Shown here: positions 34,254-43,780 of the stretch, piece by piece
Numbering within the stretch: position 1 is the stretch's first letter
How the letters are laid out: each line of letters begins with the position of its first letter
NCBI GenBank assembly: GCA_023229525.1
Contig: JALNZC010000006.1
Location: forward strand, 1-64,000
DNA from: Bacteroidales bacterium
GTDB taxonomy: Bacteria; Bacteroidota; Bacteroidia; Bacteroidales; FEN-979
Reading direction: 5' to 3'
DNA length: 64,000 nt
Program-made: the position numbers and the translations under genes
Notes under the pieces: model-generated
What the model saw: only the letters and a program-made list of their open reading frames with translations
What the model was told of the DNA's origin: nothing
Database searches by the model: none

Positions 34254-37200
34254 TCAGAATGGGTATTTCAAATTCTCAAACCAATTGATGATCCTGCGTA
34301 ACACATCATATAACAAGGTTACATACAATATAAGCGACATCAGCCAGATAACGGCAAAATTGAACCAGAATGTATCGATGCGCCAACTTCCTATGAATTT
34401 TACCGGTGCATAAAAGTGTGAACGTCCGATGTGTGACTCAGGATCCATAAAAATCGGATCCTTCTTCCGGATGAGTTTCCCATTACCTTCGATGATCTTG
34501 TTCTCACTTCCTTTATTCTGTACAAGGTCGGAAATGTTCTCATTATAATATGCCTGTTTGAACTGGTAAACCTTATCTTCACCTGATTTAGCGACCAATT
34601 GTTCATACACAGCATCTCTTTTGGCAGAAACGACGGTCAGACGGGAAGAGAAATACCTGCTGATTGAATCAAGATAGCCCTTGGTATTTTGCACGAGAGA
34701 ATCGTTAAAACGATTCTCGTTGAAAACAGCCGGGTATGGAAAAGTTGAAAAGCCGGCCTCCCTTTGCAATGCAGGGATCTCGTTTTTCAGGATGGCCAAC
34801 AAGTCGGAAGTCCTTTCCGGATTTACATGCAGGGCAAGGTTTCGCTGGCACTCGTCAAGTTCCGATTTGAGCGTCGGGATTACATAAGCTGTGGTGTAAT
34901 TGTGATGTGATAATTCTTTATCCAAAGGATAAAAGATTTTTTCATATTTGTTATTTTTGAATTGTTCTACCGCGAGGGCTTCAAATGTCCATCGCGAGGT
35001 CATCATATCTCCCACGAACGGGACATTCGTCCGTGAAGCAATGGCCGGATTCAGGTAATCAAAAGGAACGATAGTACCGCTCAGGAGCAACTGTGGTACC
35101 AGAATGAACGGGATAAGGATGTAGATCGCGACCACTGAATTCAATCCCGAAGAGATATTCAGTCCGATCATGTTGGCAAAACAGGCTGTAGAAAAAAGGA
35201 TCAGAAAATAACTTAGTGTCATGCCGTGAATTCCCAGGATCAGGTTCCCGGTCACAACATATAGTAATGTCTGGATGGCCGATAGAACAAAGAGAAGAAT
35301 GATCTTTGCGTTCAAATAACTAAAACGGCTCAGATGAAGAAAAGCCTCTCGTTTCAGGATCCTCCTGTCCTTAATGATCTCTTCTGCGCTGACCATCATG
35401 CCCAGGAAAAGAGAAACAACTACGCTCATAAAAAGGTAGGGGACCAGATTGCGGTTGTCGCTGAAGATGTAATGATCGCCAAAACGATAACGGGTAAGAT
35501 AGGCAAGCATGGCAGCCAGAAATGGCGCTTCCAGGAAGTTGATCAGCATGTACTGCCGGTTGGTAACTTTAGTGAGCAGATTACGGATACTGAAAATCCG
35601 GAATTGCTTTAAATGTCCAGGTACCTTGAAAAAACTTCCGGGAATTTTACTTTTTTCTTCCCTGATGCTAAGCTTGGGTTGAATTTTGCTCCGGAAAAGC
35701 TCATACCACTCAATGGGTGCGATCTTGCGGTTACTTGTCAACCGTCCGTATTCATTGACAATTTTTGATTCGGTGATTTGCAGTAATTGTTCCGGATTCA
35801 CATAACCACAATGCTGACATTCGCTTTCATCGGGATTGACATGATTGGTGGCCGATTTGAACCAGGTAAGAGCATCGATCGGGTTACCATAATAAATGGG
35901 AAACCCTCCTTTGTCCATGATCAGCAGTTTATCAAAGAGTTTGTAAATATCCGACGAAGGTTGATGAATATTCACGATGACCAGTCTACCCTTAATGGTT
36001 TGTGCTTTCAGAAGTAACATCACCATTTCCGAATCCATGGAAGAGAGTCCGCTGGTAGGTTCATCGGCAAAAAGAACGGAAGGTTCGCGGATCAGTTCCA
36101 GGGCAATATTAAGTCGTTTGCGCTGGCCTCCGCTGATAAATTTGTTGAGGGGATCGCCAACAGTCAGGTCTTTGATACCAATCAGGTCGATATCCATCAG
36201 GACCTTGACCACCGCGCGGATCAGCTGTTTTTTGGTAAAATCTTTAAAACAAAGTTTGGCATTGTAGTAAAGATTCTGAAAAACCGTCAGTTCTTCAACA
36301 AGCAGGTCATCCTGAGGGACAAATCCGATGATTCCCTGAAGTTTTTCTTTATCTTTTTCCAGGTCATATCCATTGATGAGAATCTGTCCCTGATGAAGAG
36401 CCAGATTCCCGTTAAGCACATTCAACAGGGTTGATTTTCCCACTCCGCTGCCACCCATAACCCCGATCAATTCTCCGCAATCAGCGGTAAAACTGAAAGG
36501 ATGGATTCCGTTGGAACTGTTTTTAAACCGGTATTCAATTTCCTTTGCGGTAAACTCAATATTGATTTTTGCCTTTGACTGAAGAAACTGTGCAGCAACA
36601 TCTGCAAAATAGATCGGGGCAATTTTCAGATTTTTCAGGATGGCGCCATTGTTAAATACAAATGAACGGTAGGGAGGTACGTTGTGACCATTCAGATAAA
36701 GCTCATCATTTCCAAGATACCGGCATATCATGGTTCTGACGGAAGTGATATAAAGGATGATTATTTTTCCATCAAGACGATCGCGTATCATATATTTATT
36801 GCGCATTGCTGTCTGGTCAGGCTGTGCTTCAATTACCAGTAAATGATCAGGTTGCATTTCGCTGCCGAATGGATCGAAGATAAAGGCACGGGCATTATGA
36901 TATTCATGTTCCGGCTGATTAAAGACCTCTTTAAAAACCTGAGTATACTTTTCAAGCAGTTGACGTTCCACAACCGGTATTTCTTTTTGATCACGGCCCA
37001 GTTCATCCAGGAATTCAAGAAATTTGATAAAAACGATCAACCGGTCTCTGGCGGTAAGGTGGTTTTGGATTTTCCGGCAAATAGCGTGGATTTTATCAGT
37101 AACATCCAATCCACCTCCTTCAGTGATTTCATCATCGGGTTGATGGAAAAACAACAATTCATCAAACAGTTTCAGATACTCTTCCAGTTCCTGGCTGTTC

Positions 37201-37319
37201 AGATGTTGCCGGAGGTAAGATTCAAGAATGGTACGGGTATTCTCGGAAACCTGCTTTTTGACGGAGGCGGCGACAATGGCGAAAAGCTGTACCAACGCCA
37301 TCAGGATGGGTTCAGACAT
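34254..37319 (-). CDS. ABCG-like half transporter with N-terminal helical domain
   Basis: 1,021 residues. About 1-140 is a helical, TerB-like region (LMALVQLFAIVAASVKKQV), then a beta-rich stretch (about 155-245) that might be FHA-like. The ATPase domain has Walker A GGSGVGKST (289-297), Q-loop VPQDD, signature ISGGQRKR (395-402) and Walker B LFADEPTSG (416-424). About 590-800 holds six-helix ABC2-type membrane segments, and a large extracytoplasmic loop (about 800-980) precedes a last membrane segment. ATPase-before-membrane order is the ABCG/White arrangement. Direction and substrate are unknown, but ABCG-type proteins are usually exporters. It stands alone. Confidence 0.9.
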   Translation of the reverse strand: MSEPILMALVQLFAIVAASVKKQVSENTRTILESYLRQHLNSQELEEYLKLFDELLFFHQPDDEITEGGGLDVTDKIHAICRKIQNHLTARDRLIVFIKFLEFLDELGRDQKEIPVVERQLLEKYTQVFKEVFNQPEHEYHNARAFIFDPFGSEMQPDHLLVIEAQPDQTAMRNKYMIRDRLDGKIIILYITSVRTMICRYLGNDELYLNGHNVPPYRSFVFNNGAILKNLKIAPIYFADVAAQFLQSKAKINIEFTAKEIEYRFKNSSNGIHPFSFTADCGELIGVMGGSGVGKSTLLNVLNGNLALHQGQILINGYDLEKDKEKLQGIIGFVPQDDLLVEELTVFQNLYYNAKLCFKDFTKKQLIRAVVKVLMDIDLIGIKDLTVGDPLNKFISGGQRKRLNIALELIREPSVLFADEPTSGLSSMDSEMVMLLLKAQTIKGRLVIVNIHQPSSDIYKLFDKLLIMDKGGFPIYYGNPIDALTWFKSATNHVNPDESECQHCGYVNPEQLLQITESKIVNEYGRLTSNRKIAPIEWYELFRSKIQPKLSIREEKSKIPGSFFKVPGHLKQFRIFSIRNLLTKVTNRQYMLINFLEAPFLAAMLAYLTRYRFGDHYIFSDNRNLVPYLFMSVVVSLFLGMMVSAEEIIKDRRILKREAFLHLSRFSYLNAKIILLFVLSAIQTLLYVVTGNLILGIHGMTLSYFLILFSTACFANMIGLNISSGLNSVVAIYILIPFILVPQLLLSGTIVPFDYLNPAIASRTNVPFVGDMMTSRWTFEALAVEQFKNNKYEKIFYPLDKELSHHNYTTAYVIPTLKSELDECQRNLALHVNPERTSDLLAILKNEIPALQREAGFSTFPYPAVFNENRFNDSLVQNTKGYLDSISRYFSSRLTVVSAKRDAVYEQLVAKSGEDKVYQFKQAYYNENISDLVQNKGSENKIIEGNGKLIRKKDPIFMDPESHIGRSHFYAPVKFIGSWRIDTFWFNFAVIWLMSLILYVTLLYDVLRRIINWFENLKYPF

Positions 37320-37341
37320 AGATGAGATTTTTTGCCTGAAT

Positions 37342-37349
37342 CAAAAGTA
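37342..37349 (-). promoter_or_regulatory. Possible promoter -7 box of the ABC gene
   Basis: The minus strand reads TACTTTTG, matching TAnnTTTG, 22 nt upstream of the ATG. No clear TTTG is found 19-21 nt further upstream, so the match is partial. Confidence 0.35.
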
Positions 37350-37367
37350 CGAATATTGAAACGATAA

Positions 37368-37398
37368 AAAAACCGCCTTTAGAACAAAGGCGGTTTTT
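37368..37398 (-). terminator. Terminator of the lipoprotein gene
   Basis: A 13-bp perfect stem (AAAAACCGCCTTT, 5-nt loop, complement) with a T-run on the minus strand, 38 nt after the lipoprotein stop. It also isolates the downstream ABC gene's promoter. Confidence 0.88.
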
Positions 37399-37436
37399 AA
37401 AGTTCAATCAGGAATAATATTCTCTGGAGTTTCAGA

Positions 37437-38288
37437 TCATTTTACAAGGACGTCCCGGACACTCGCAGTAAGATCGTTAACAGCAATGGCTTTATCTTTT
37501 GGTAGCTTTTTGCCCGATTCAACGCCGTAATTAGTCCATACCGGCGCTAGTTTAGCCACTTCATCGGCGATGGGTTTCATGTTTTGGTCCTGGTTATATG
37601 CCTGAAGGATAGTCAATAATTTGTCGAAATTTGCTTTCTGGTCTGCAATGACGGCGGTAATTTTCGTATTATCTTTGGCAGCAAGGCCCAGATATGCAGC
37701 AAGATAAAGTCCTTCAGCAAATCCACCGGCTGCGATCAGTACAGCGATCTGGTTACGGTTGTTTTTTGACAGAAAATCATTGGTTTGTCCAAACACTTTG
37801 TTGATAAGGGCAACCAATGAATCTTTATTATTGTTGTACTTCTTGATTTTGTCAAGCAGGTTTTGATCATAAACCCCGGCAATGCCCAGTTCATCAGCGA
37901 GTTTGTTGGTACAAGCCAGGAATTTATTGGTCTCATCGGTCCGGTTATAAGTTGCAGAATAACTCAAGTCGGCACTATAAACACCCAGGTTGATTGCTTT
38001 GCTCTTTTCGGTGCTATATTTCGTGACATTTGTAGGAGAATTGGTGATGTCGAAAATAAAACCTGCTTTGGCTTTTTCAAGCATCATAGTAACTTCGAAA
38101 GGGGTCGGGAATTTGTACAGCAAACTTTGCGACTCCGGACTCAGGATCACTTCCTTCCGGATCGTGTCGGCAACAGCTTCGTTAGCTTTTTTATCCTTAT
38201 TTGATGTGCTGTTGCAGCCAGCGAGTACGATAATCAAGAATAAAACAGCCACTGCAAGGCCGGAATAACTTTTTTTCAGTGCTTTCAT
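37437..38288 (-). CDS. Lipoprotein of unknown function
   Basis: 283 residues with a lipoprotein signal: LAVAVLFLIIVLAGC, lipobox Cys near residue 25, followed by a Ser/Lys/Asp linker. The mature domain is mostly alpha-helical (about 60-280) with motifs KAINLGVYSADLSYSATYN, LADELGIAG and NRNQIAVLIAAGGFAEGLYLA. I have the impression of a conserved Bacteroidota lipoprotein family of unknown function but cannot name it. It has its own terminator. It may associate with the outer or inner membrane; sorting is not predictable here. Confidence 0.78.
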   Translation of the reverse strand: MKALKKSYSGLAVAVLFLIIVLAGCNSTSNKDKKANEAVADTIRKEVILSPESQSLLYKFPTPFEVTMMLEKAKAGFIFDITNSPTNVTKYSTEKSKAINLGVYSADLSYSATYNRTDETNKFLACTNKLADELGIAGVYDQNLLDKIKKYNNNKDSLVALINKVFGQTNDFLSKNNRNQIAVLIAAGGFAEGLYLAAYLGLAAKDNTKITAVIADQKANFDKLLTILQAYNQDQNMKPIADEVAKLAPVWTNYGVESGKKLPKDKAIAVNDLTASVRDVLVK

Positions 38289-38420
38289 AAATTCAGTGGA
38301 AATTTGTTTGTACTAACGAAAAATATATTTTTTACTCCAGTTTATGGACTATGCGAAATTAAGAGATTTTTTTTATTTTATCATTTTTTTTTTGAATTAG
38401 TATAACAACTATTTCAAAAA

Positions 38421-39368
38421 TCAATGTTGGATCAGTACTTTTAAAGAACCTGGTTTTTCAGCCGTTTCAAAAGCTTTCAGGATTTCATTAAAAGAAAAAA
38501 TGGCGGTAATCAACGGTTGAGGGTTCACCAATCCCTGGCTAAGCAGACTTAAGGCGGGTTCAAATAAGCCGCAACGGGAACCGATAATTTCAAACTCATT
38601 GATAACGATCTGGTTCAAGTCAATTTTTTCAGATTTGGCAACCGTGGTTTTCAGTATTAATTTCCCCCTGGGATAAAGGTGCGACAAGGCAAGATTAATC
38701 CCGGAAAGATTACCGGTACAATCAACACAAACCTCAGCTTTATCCGATTCCCCTAATGAAGAAAGCAGACTTGCATTGATACCGGTTTCGAGCGCTTTTT
38801 TCACTTTCACTTCGTTGGTGTCAAACGTGGTATATAAGCAACCGTTCAATCTGAATAGTTGGGAAATCAGCAATCCCAGTTTCCCGGCTCCGAAAATATA
38901 TACATTCTGGGAAGGTTTGATCTGGATTTGTTCAAATATCTCAATTGCTGCAGCAAGCGGTTCGGTAAACACAGCTGATGTGAGTGGAATGTTATCGGGT
39001 ATGATCTTGAGGTTTTCTTCAGGCAGCACAATGTATTCGGCAAAAACACCTTGGTGATCCTGTATTCCGAGCACTGTACGATTGGGGCAATGGGTCTTCC
39101 GGCCGGTTTGACATAAATAACATTCGCCGCAGGAACAATTGATCTCACCAACAACTTTTTTTCCGAAGAGGTAACTGGACCGGGTCATTACTTCACCTAC
39201 AAATTCATGGCCCGGAACACCTTTGAATCCCATATACCCTTTGATGATCTCAAGGTCCGTATTGCATATGGCAGAAAAGAGAATTTTAATAAGTACTTCA
39301 TGATTCCGTGGTTGAGGACATGGTATTTCCTTTACTGTTAAAGATATGTCAAAGACTAAAGCTTTCAT
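38421..39368 (-). CDS. Zinc-binding MDR alcohol dehydrogenase-like protein
   Basis: 315 residues from ATG 39368 (MKALVF). An upstream ATG at 39392 is rejected because a TAAGTTTG promoter box overlaps it. It belongs to the medium-chain dehydrogenase family: catalytic-zinc region AICNTDLEIIKG (Cys) and VPGHEFVGEV (His-Glu), structural-zinc cysteines in CSCGECYLCQTGRKTHC, and the Rossmann loop VYIFGAGKLGLL (about 165). It is shorter than typical members (about 340-350), and resembles MDR proteins without a firmly known substrate. A NAD(P)-dependent alcohol or polyol oxidation is likely. Confidence 0.9.
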   Translation of the reverse strand: MKALVFDISLTVKEIPCPQPRNHEVLIKILFSAICNTDLEIIKGYMGFKGVPGHEFVGEVMTRSSYLFGKKVVGEINCSCGECYLCQTGRKTHCPNRTVLGIQDHQGVFAEYIVLPEENLKIIPDNIPLTSAVFTEPLAAAIEIFEQIQIKPSQNVYIFGAGKLGLLISQLFRLNGCLYTTFDTNEVKVKKALETGINASLLSSLGESDKAEVCVDCTGNLSGINLALSHLYPRGKLILKTTVAKSEKIDLNQIVINEFEIIGSRCGLFEPALSLLSQGLVNPQPLITAIFSFNEILKAFETAEKPGSLKVLIQH

Positions 39369-39389
39369 AACCAAAAATTTCAACAGGTG

Positions 39390-39397
39390 CAAACTTA
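39390..39397 (-). promoter_or_regulatory. Possible promoter -7 box of the MDR gene
   Basis: TAAGTTTG on the minus strand, 21 nt upstream of the chosen ATG at 39368. It covers the alternative start at 39392 and so helps decide the start codon. No -33 TTTG at standard spacing. Confidence 0.4.
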
Positions 39398-39427
39398 CGG
39401 AATAATCCGTTCATGGATAATTTGCTG

Positions 39428-40042
39428 TTAATCATCTAAAACGGACACTTTGGGTGAAAAACCAAAAGATGAATAAATCCCGAACATAGAGGCATATTTG
39501 CCATAGGTCCAATCCCACAAACCACTGTAGAAAATAGTAATGGGTTGTTTTTTTAAAAAAGAAAATTCTATGCGGGGTCCTGCTGCATACATCTGATAAT
39601 AACGAATAAATTCAGCGCCAAGATAAAAGGCTTTCCAGTTATAAAAACCCATAGCGTCCCACCGGTATCTTTTACCGCCGAATTCAAATGCCCCAAAGAA
39701 GGAAAACCGGTTTTTGCTCAATAATATGATGGGCGACACCCGCCATAGCTCAGTTTCATTGGATTGAAAACCGCCAAGGAATCCCAGTGATATCCCTTTA
39801 ACCGGTGTGAAAGTCAATCCTGCCAATCCTTCACCCCAACTGTTTTTAGTGTAGGCATTCACATAAAAATAGCTGGTAATGCTTAGCTTTTTATTAAACG
39901 GATAATTGGTAAAAAGGGTAATGACCGGCATCAGGTCACCGCTGTAAATGATATTGTATTGATTGATCTTAAAAATTGCCTGCCCCTTAACGCTGGTCTG
40001 GAGTATGAGTACAAAAAGACAACAGGATATCAACCGTTTCAT
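39428..40042 (-). CDS. Outer-membrane-barrel-like protein
   Basis: 204 residues from ATG 40042; a TTG at 40063 would overlap the kinase stop and add residues before a good signal peptide (MKRLISCCLFVLILQTSVKG). The mature part is rich in aromatics with strand-like alternation (LSITSYFYVNAYTKNSW, FSFFGAFEFGGKRYRWDAMGFYNW, AFYLGAEFIRYYQMYAAGPRIEF) and is probably a beta-barrel. The family is not recognised. It is the last gene of a five-gene operon, 17 nt after the sensor kinase stop. Confidence 0.72.
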   Translation of the reverse strand: MKRLISCCLFVLILQTSVKGQAIFKINQYNIIYSGDLMPVITLFTNYPFNKKLSITSYFYVNAYTKNSWGEGLAGLTFTPVKGISLGFLGGFQSNETELWRVSPIILLSKNRFSFFGAFEFGGKRYRWDAMGFYNWKAFYLGAEFIRYYQMYAAGPRIEFSFLKKQPITIFYSGLWDWTYGKYASMFGIYSSFGFSPKVSVLDD

Positions 40043-40059
40043 CGGTAATACAAGGTTTC

Positions 40060-43000
40060 TCAAGATTGCCGTTCCGGAATGGTGATGATAAATTCGGTGA
40101 ATTCACCCTCTTTTGATTTTACTTCCAGTTTCCCTTTGTGGATTTGGGTAACAATGTCAAAGCTCATCGAAAGGCCTAGCCCGGTTCCTTTCCCGGTAGG
40201 TTTGGTAGTGAAAAACGGATTGAATATTTTTTCGATTACGTGATCAGGTATCCCGGTGCCGTTATCTTTAATCCGGATCTCAATTTTATCCTTCATCTTT
40301 GATGTACTGATGATCACTTCCGGAGCGAATCCCTGAATGTGTTTTTTCGTCTTTTCATCAAGGGCATAACAGGAATTATTGACAATGTTGAGGATCACAC
40401 GGCTTAGATCCTGAGGAACGATACTGGCTTTCCCCACTGCAGGATCAAGCTGCGTTTTGATACTGGTGTTAAAGCTTTTGTCTTTAGCCCGCATGCCGTG
40501 GTAGGCGAGGTTGACATATTCAGCCACCATGTTATTGATATCCACTTCTTCAAATTCACTGCTTCTTCCTCTCGAATGCTGGAGCATCCCCTTGACGATG
40601 CTTTCGGCACGTTTCCCGTGCTCATTGATCTTTTGAACATTTCCCTTGATCATCGCGATCACTTCAACAGTATCGTCAAATTTAGCGGGACTGAGCTTAT
40701 CTTTAATCTCCCTGATGAAGACATCAAGTTCGTCGGCCAGTTCACCGGAAAGGGAGGAAAAATTATTGACAAAATTCAGGGGATTCTGGATCTCATGGGC
40801 GATACCAGCGGTAAGTGCACCTAAAGATGCCAGTTTCTCCGACTGGATCAGCTGGTCCTGGGTCTCTTTGAGGTTTTGCAAAGTCTGTTGCAGATCTTCC
40901 AGAATCCGGGTCTTGATGAATGCCGAAATAATGTGCTCCTTTGAATTCCTGATGAAACTCAGATCCTTGTTTTCAAATGCATTTTCGCGGTTCATATTCT
41001 CGAGGATCAGAAATGCTTCCACTTTGTTTTCAACTTTGATGACAAGCACAAGCATCGACTTCGGAATACCTAATTCTGTCAGCCCAGGAATATCTTCAAG
41101 TGAGGAGAAATCGGTTTTCAGGAAAATATCCTCAAATATCTCTTCCGCATTTTTTAGGTAACGCTTTTCTGCTTGTCCAAGGGAAAGTTTTACAGCATCA
41201 AGCCGGCTCACATCCCAACCGAAACTGGCTTTGAATTTGAATGCGTTCAATGTTTTATCGAATACCAGGGCGGTTGATTTATCAACCGATTTGATCATCC
41301 GGGTTTTCTCCAGGAGCGATTGAAGGAGGTTCAAAAAATTGATCTCCGAATTGATCGCTTTTACTACAATGTTGATTTTCTCCAGTTCATCGTTTTTATT
41401 GGCTAACTCTTCCGATTGCTTTTCAATTTCCTCTTTCTGTTGCACCACTTCGGCGGTTCGTTCCGAAATTTTCTGTTCAAGGAGGCGTTTTTCTTTCAAT
41501 AATTGGCGATTCCTGTATAAGACGATCACATATATCAAGCCAGCTGCAAAGACAAAATACAGAAAGAACGCCCACCCTGTGGTATACCAGGGTGCAAGTA
41601 TCCTGAAACTGAAAGTCGCCTCCTTGCTGGTCCGGTCGTAAACATTCCGTGCACGGACATGAAATATATAATTCCCTTTGGGAAGGTTTGTATACTCTTT
41701 GTGTGATTGTGTTGACCAATCCGACCAGGTTTCTTCGAATCCTTCAAGTAAATATTGATACTGGTTTTCTCCAAGCGCAGAATAAAAAGGAGAAGAAAAT
41801 TCAATCCGAAGTGAATTATCATGATAAGGAAGGATGATCTTGCCGGTAACTCCGGAATATATCAGGGAATCATTATGAGTTGTGATCCGCCTGATCAGGG
41901 TAGGCCAAGGGTCAAGTTTTCGCATATTCACTGATGGATCAAATCTGAAAAGGCCATCCGGTCCTCCGAACCACGACACTCCGTTGTCTTCGGGGTAAAT
42001 GGCCCATATCACACGGTCGGCAATGGGAAGGAAAGGCGCCTGCGTTTTTTGAAACCCACTTCCATGTTGCTCTAAAAAAGTCAGCTGGGTTTCATCACCA
42101 GCATTCACCCAAAGGTTACCTGCTTTTGTTTCGGTGATAAACGAGAACCATTGATCTTCATTTATTGTATCCTTCCCGAAAAGATTGATCTTTTGAAATG
42201 AACGTGTTTTATCAACAAATATAAAAACACCCTGGCGGGTGGCAACTGTAACTTTTCCATCCAGTATATTAATAGTACTACCGGCTGTTTCAGGCAAACC
42301 GGAAGTTTCTTTGAAGTATTCGGGCGTTTTGCTTCCGATGGTAAATCGGAAAACACCTTTGGTCAATGTGGCTCCCCAAATGGCGCCGGTGGAATCTTCC
42401 TGTAAATCATTGATCTCTTCCCCCGAAGCGCCAATTTGTTGTAATGTCCAATGACCGTTAGTGTTTCTCAGACTTGAAAATCCGCCCATTTCGCCGACAA
42501 AAAACAAGGATGGATCCATTTTGGAGCGGATCAACGACATGGTAAAACCCTCTATTACCAGATGTACATTTTGTTCCGAAACACTGAATATCCCCTGAGA
42601 AGTCGCAGCCAGCAATTCATTGCCGAATGGTACCACTCCCCAGCAGGCAGTAATGATCTGCGGCACCGATTTAAAACTGAACGTTTTTTCGTCGAACCAG
42701 AACAATCCCTGGTATGTGGAAACATATAACCGGTCCTTGAACCTGATGATATGATTTACACTTCCGTTCAACCCGCATTTATCATCGAAATAAGAAAGTG
42801 ACGCCGGAATTTCGATCATTGCGATTCCATTATTCAGTGCAGTCCAAAGTATATTGTTATCATCGGCAAATAGCGCCTGGACATTTTGATCGTATAAATT
42901 GGCCCTTTTGTCAATGATCTGTTTTATAGAACCTTCAGGATATAGGATAATGACCCCCTGACGGGAAGTCCCGAACGCATATGTGTCGTCCTTCAGTATG

Positions 43001-43770
43001 ACACCCGAAGTGATCAGGCTTTTCCTGAATGAATCATCGGCCTGTGTGGGAAAAGGTTTGATCCCGGAAGGACCCAGGAGATAAAGACCCTGAGTACCGC
43101 TGGCTATCAGGATTTGATCCTGAAGATAAGGCAAAAGGGATTTAATTTCGATGGCGCCGGCAAAAAGTGATCCCCCTGTGACAGGGGTAAGCTTCCGGTC
43201 GTCGAATCTGACCAGCCCTATGGATTTAAGCTGGAGGAATAGCGTATTATGTACATAAAATCCAGAGATAATCTCATTTCCCGGATTGAAAGGCTCCAGT
43301 TTACCTCCGCTCAGGATGAAAATAAATTTTTTCGTTAGAAAATAGACTGCCCTTGGTGTCGGAAAAATCCGAATCACATCCTGATAAGCCAAATCTTTAT
43401 TGGAGCTGTCTGTTAAACTTTTAAATACCGGTTCACCTTGTTTATTTGTGTTCAGGATACCAATCTCACCCCTTGCGCCAACATAAACGGTTCCAATACT
43501 ATCGGTAGCAAGCGAAGATATCCGTGTTGTCTTCGCAGTAGGAATCAACCTCCAGAACTCTCCATCGAATTGAAGGACACCTGCAAAATTTCCAAAATAC
43601 ATGATCCCTTTATGATCGCGTGTAATGGCAAAATTCTGAGCATGGGCTTTATATTGATTGGCTTCGAAATTTTTAACGAAGGGATATCCGGTTTCCCCCC
43701 GTTGCTGTACCTGTGCCATAGACGAACCCATGCCAAATAATACAAGGAAGGGAATGAGCAATTTATTCAT
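40060..43770 (-). CDS. Propeller/Y_Y_Y sensor histidine kinase with GAF-like domain
   Basis: 1,236 residues. Signal peptide (1-19); Reg_prop-type beta-propeller blades (about 30-640; repeated ITRDHKGIMYFGN, LQEDSTGAIWGAT, FPEDNGVSWFGGPDGLFRF); Y_Y_Y domain (about 655-720; YQYLLEGFEETWSDWS); one membrane segment (about 728-750); coiled coil (about 755-810); a GAF-like domain (about 815-950); then HisKA-like dimerisation with His 992 in GIAHEIQNPLNF and HATPase_c (IVNNSC, IKDNGTGIPD, GKGTGLGLS). Unlike one-piece Bacteroidota hybrid systems, it has no receiver or AraC domain, so it must signal to a separate regulator. Operon position suggests it senses a substrate of the TonB receptor. Confidence 0.93.
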   Translation of the reverse strand: MNKLLIPFLVLFGMGSSMAQVQQRGETGYPFVKNFEANQYKAHAQNFAITRDHKGIMYFGNFAGVLQFDGEFWRLIPTAKTTRISSLATDSIGTVYVGARGEIGILNTNKQGEPVFKSLTDSSNKDLAYQDVIRIFPTPRAVYFLTKKFIFILSGGKLEPFNPGNEIISGFYVHNTLFLQLKSIGLVRFDDRKLTPVTGGSLFAGAIEIKSLLPYLQDQILIASGTQGLYLLGPSGIKPFPTQADDSFRKSLITSGVILKDDTYAFGTSRQGVIILYPEGSIKQIIDKRANLYDQNVQALFADDNNILWTALNNGIAMIEIPASLSYFDDKCGLNGSVNHIIRFKDRLYVSTYQGLFWFDEKTFSFKSVPQIITACWGVVPFGNELLAATSQGIFSVSEQNVHLVIEGFTMSLIRSKMDPSLFFVGEMGGFSSLRNTNGHWTLQQIGASGEEINDLQEDSTGAIWGATLTKGVFRFTIGSKTPEYFKETSGLPETAGSTINILDGKVTVATRQGVFIFVDKTRSFQKINLFGKDTINEDQWFSFITETKAGNLWVNAGDETQLTFLEQHGSGFQKTQAPFLPIADRVIWAIYPEDNGVSWFGGPDGLFRFDPSVNMRKLDPWPTLIRRITTHNDSLIYSGVTGKIILPYHDNSLRIEFSSPFYSALGENQYQYLLEGFEETWSDWSTQSHKEYTNLPKGNYIFHVRARNVYDRTSKEATFSFRILAPWYTTGWAFFLYFVFAAGLIYVIVLYRNRQLLKEKRLLEQKISERTAEVVQQKEEIEKQSEELANKNDELEKINIVVKAINSEINFLNLLQSLLEKTRMIKSVDKSTALVFDKTLNAFKFKASFGWDVSRLDAVKLSLGQAEKRYLKNAEEIFEDIFLKTDFSSLEDIPGLTELGIPKSMLVLVIKVENKVEAFLILENMNRENAFENKDLSFIRNSKEHIISAFIKTRILEDLQQTLQNLKETQDQLIQSEKLASLGALTAGIAHEIQNPLNFVNNFSSLSGELADELDVFIREIKDKLSPAKFDDTVEVIAMIKGNVQKINEHGKRAESIVKGMLQHSRGRSSEFEEVDINNMVAEYVNLAYHGMRAKDKSFNTSIKTQLDPAVGKASIVPQDLSRVILNIVNNSCYALDEKTKKHIQGFAPEVIISTSKMKDKIEIRIKDNGTGIPDHVIEKIFNPFFTTKPTGKGTGLGLSMSFDIVTQIHKGKLEVKSKEGEFTEFIITIPERQS

Positions 43771-43780
43771 AGTCCTTCAT

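Noticed and set aside
39369..39392. Upstream ATG of the MDR dehydrogenase
   Set aside because: A TAAGTTTG promoter box overlaps it, and the family starts at the internal MKALVF.
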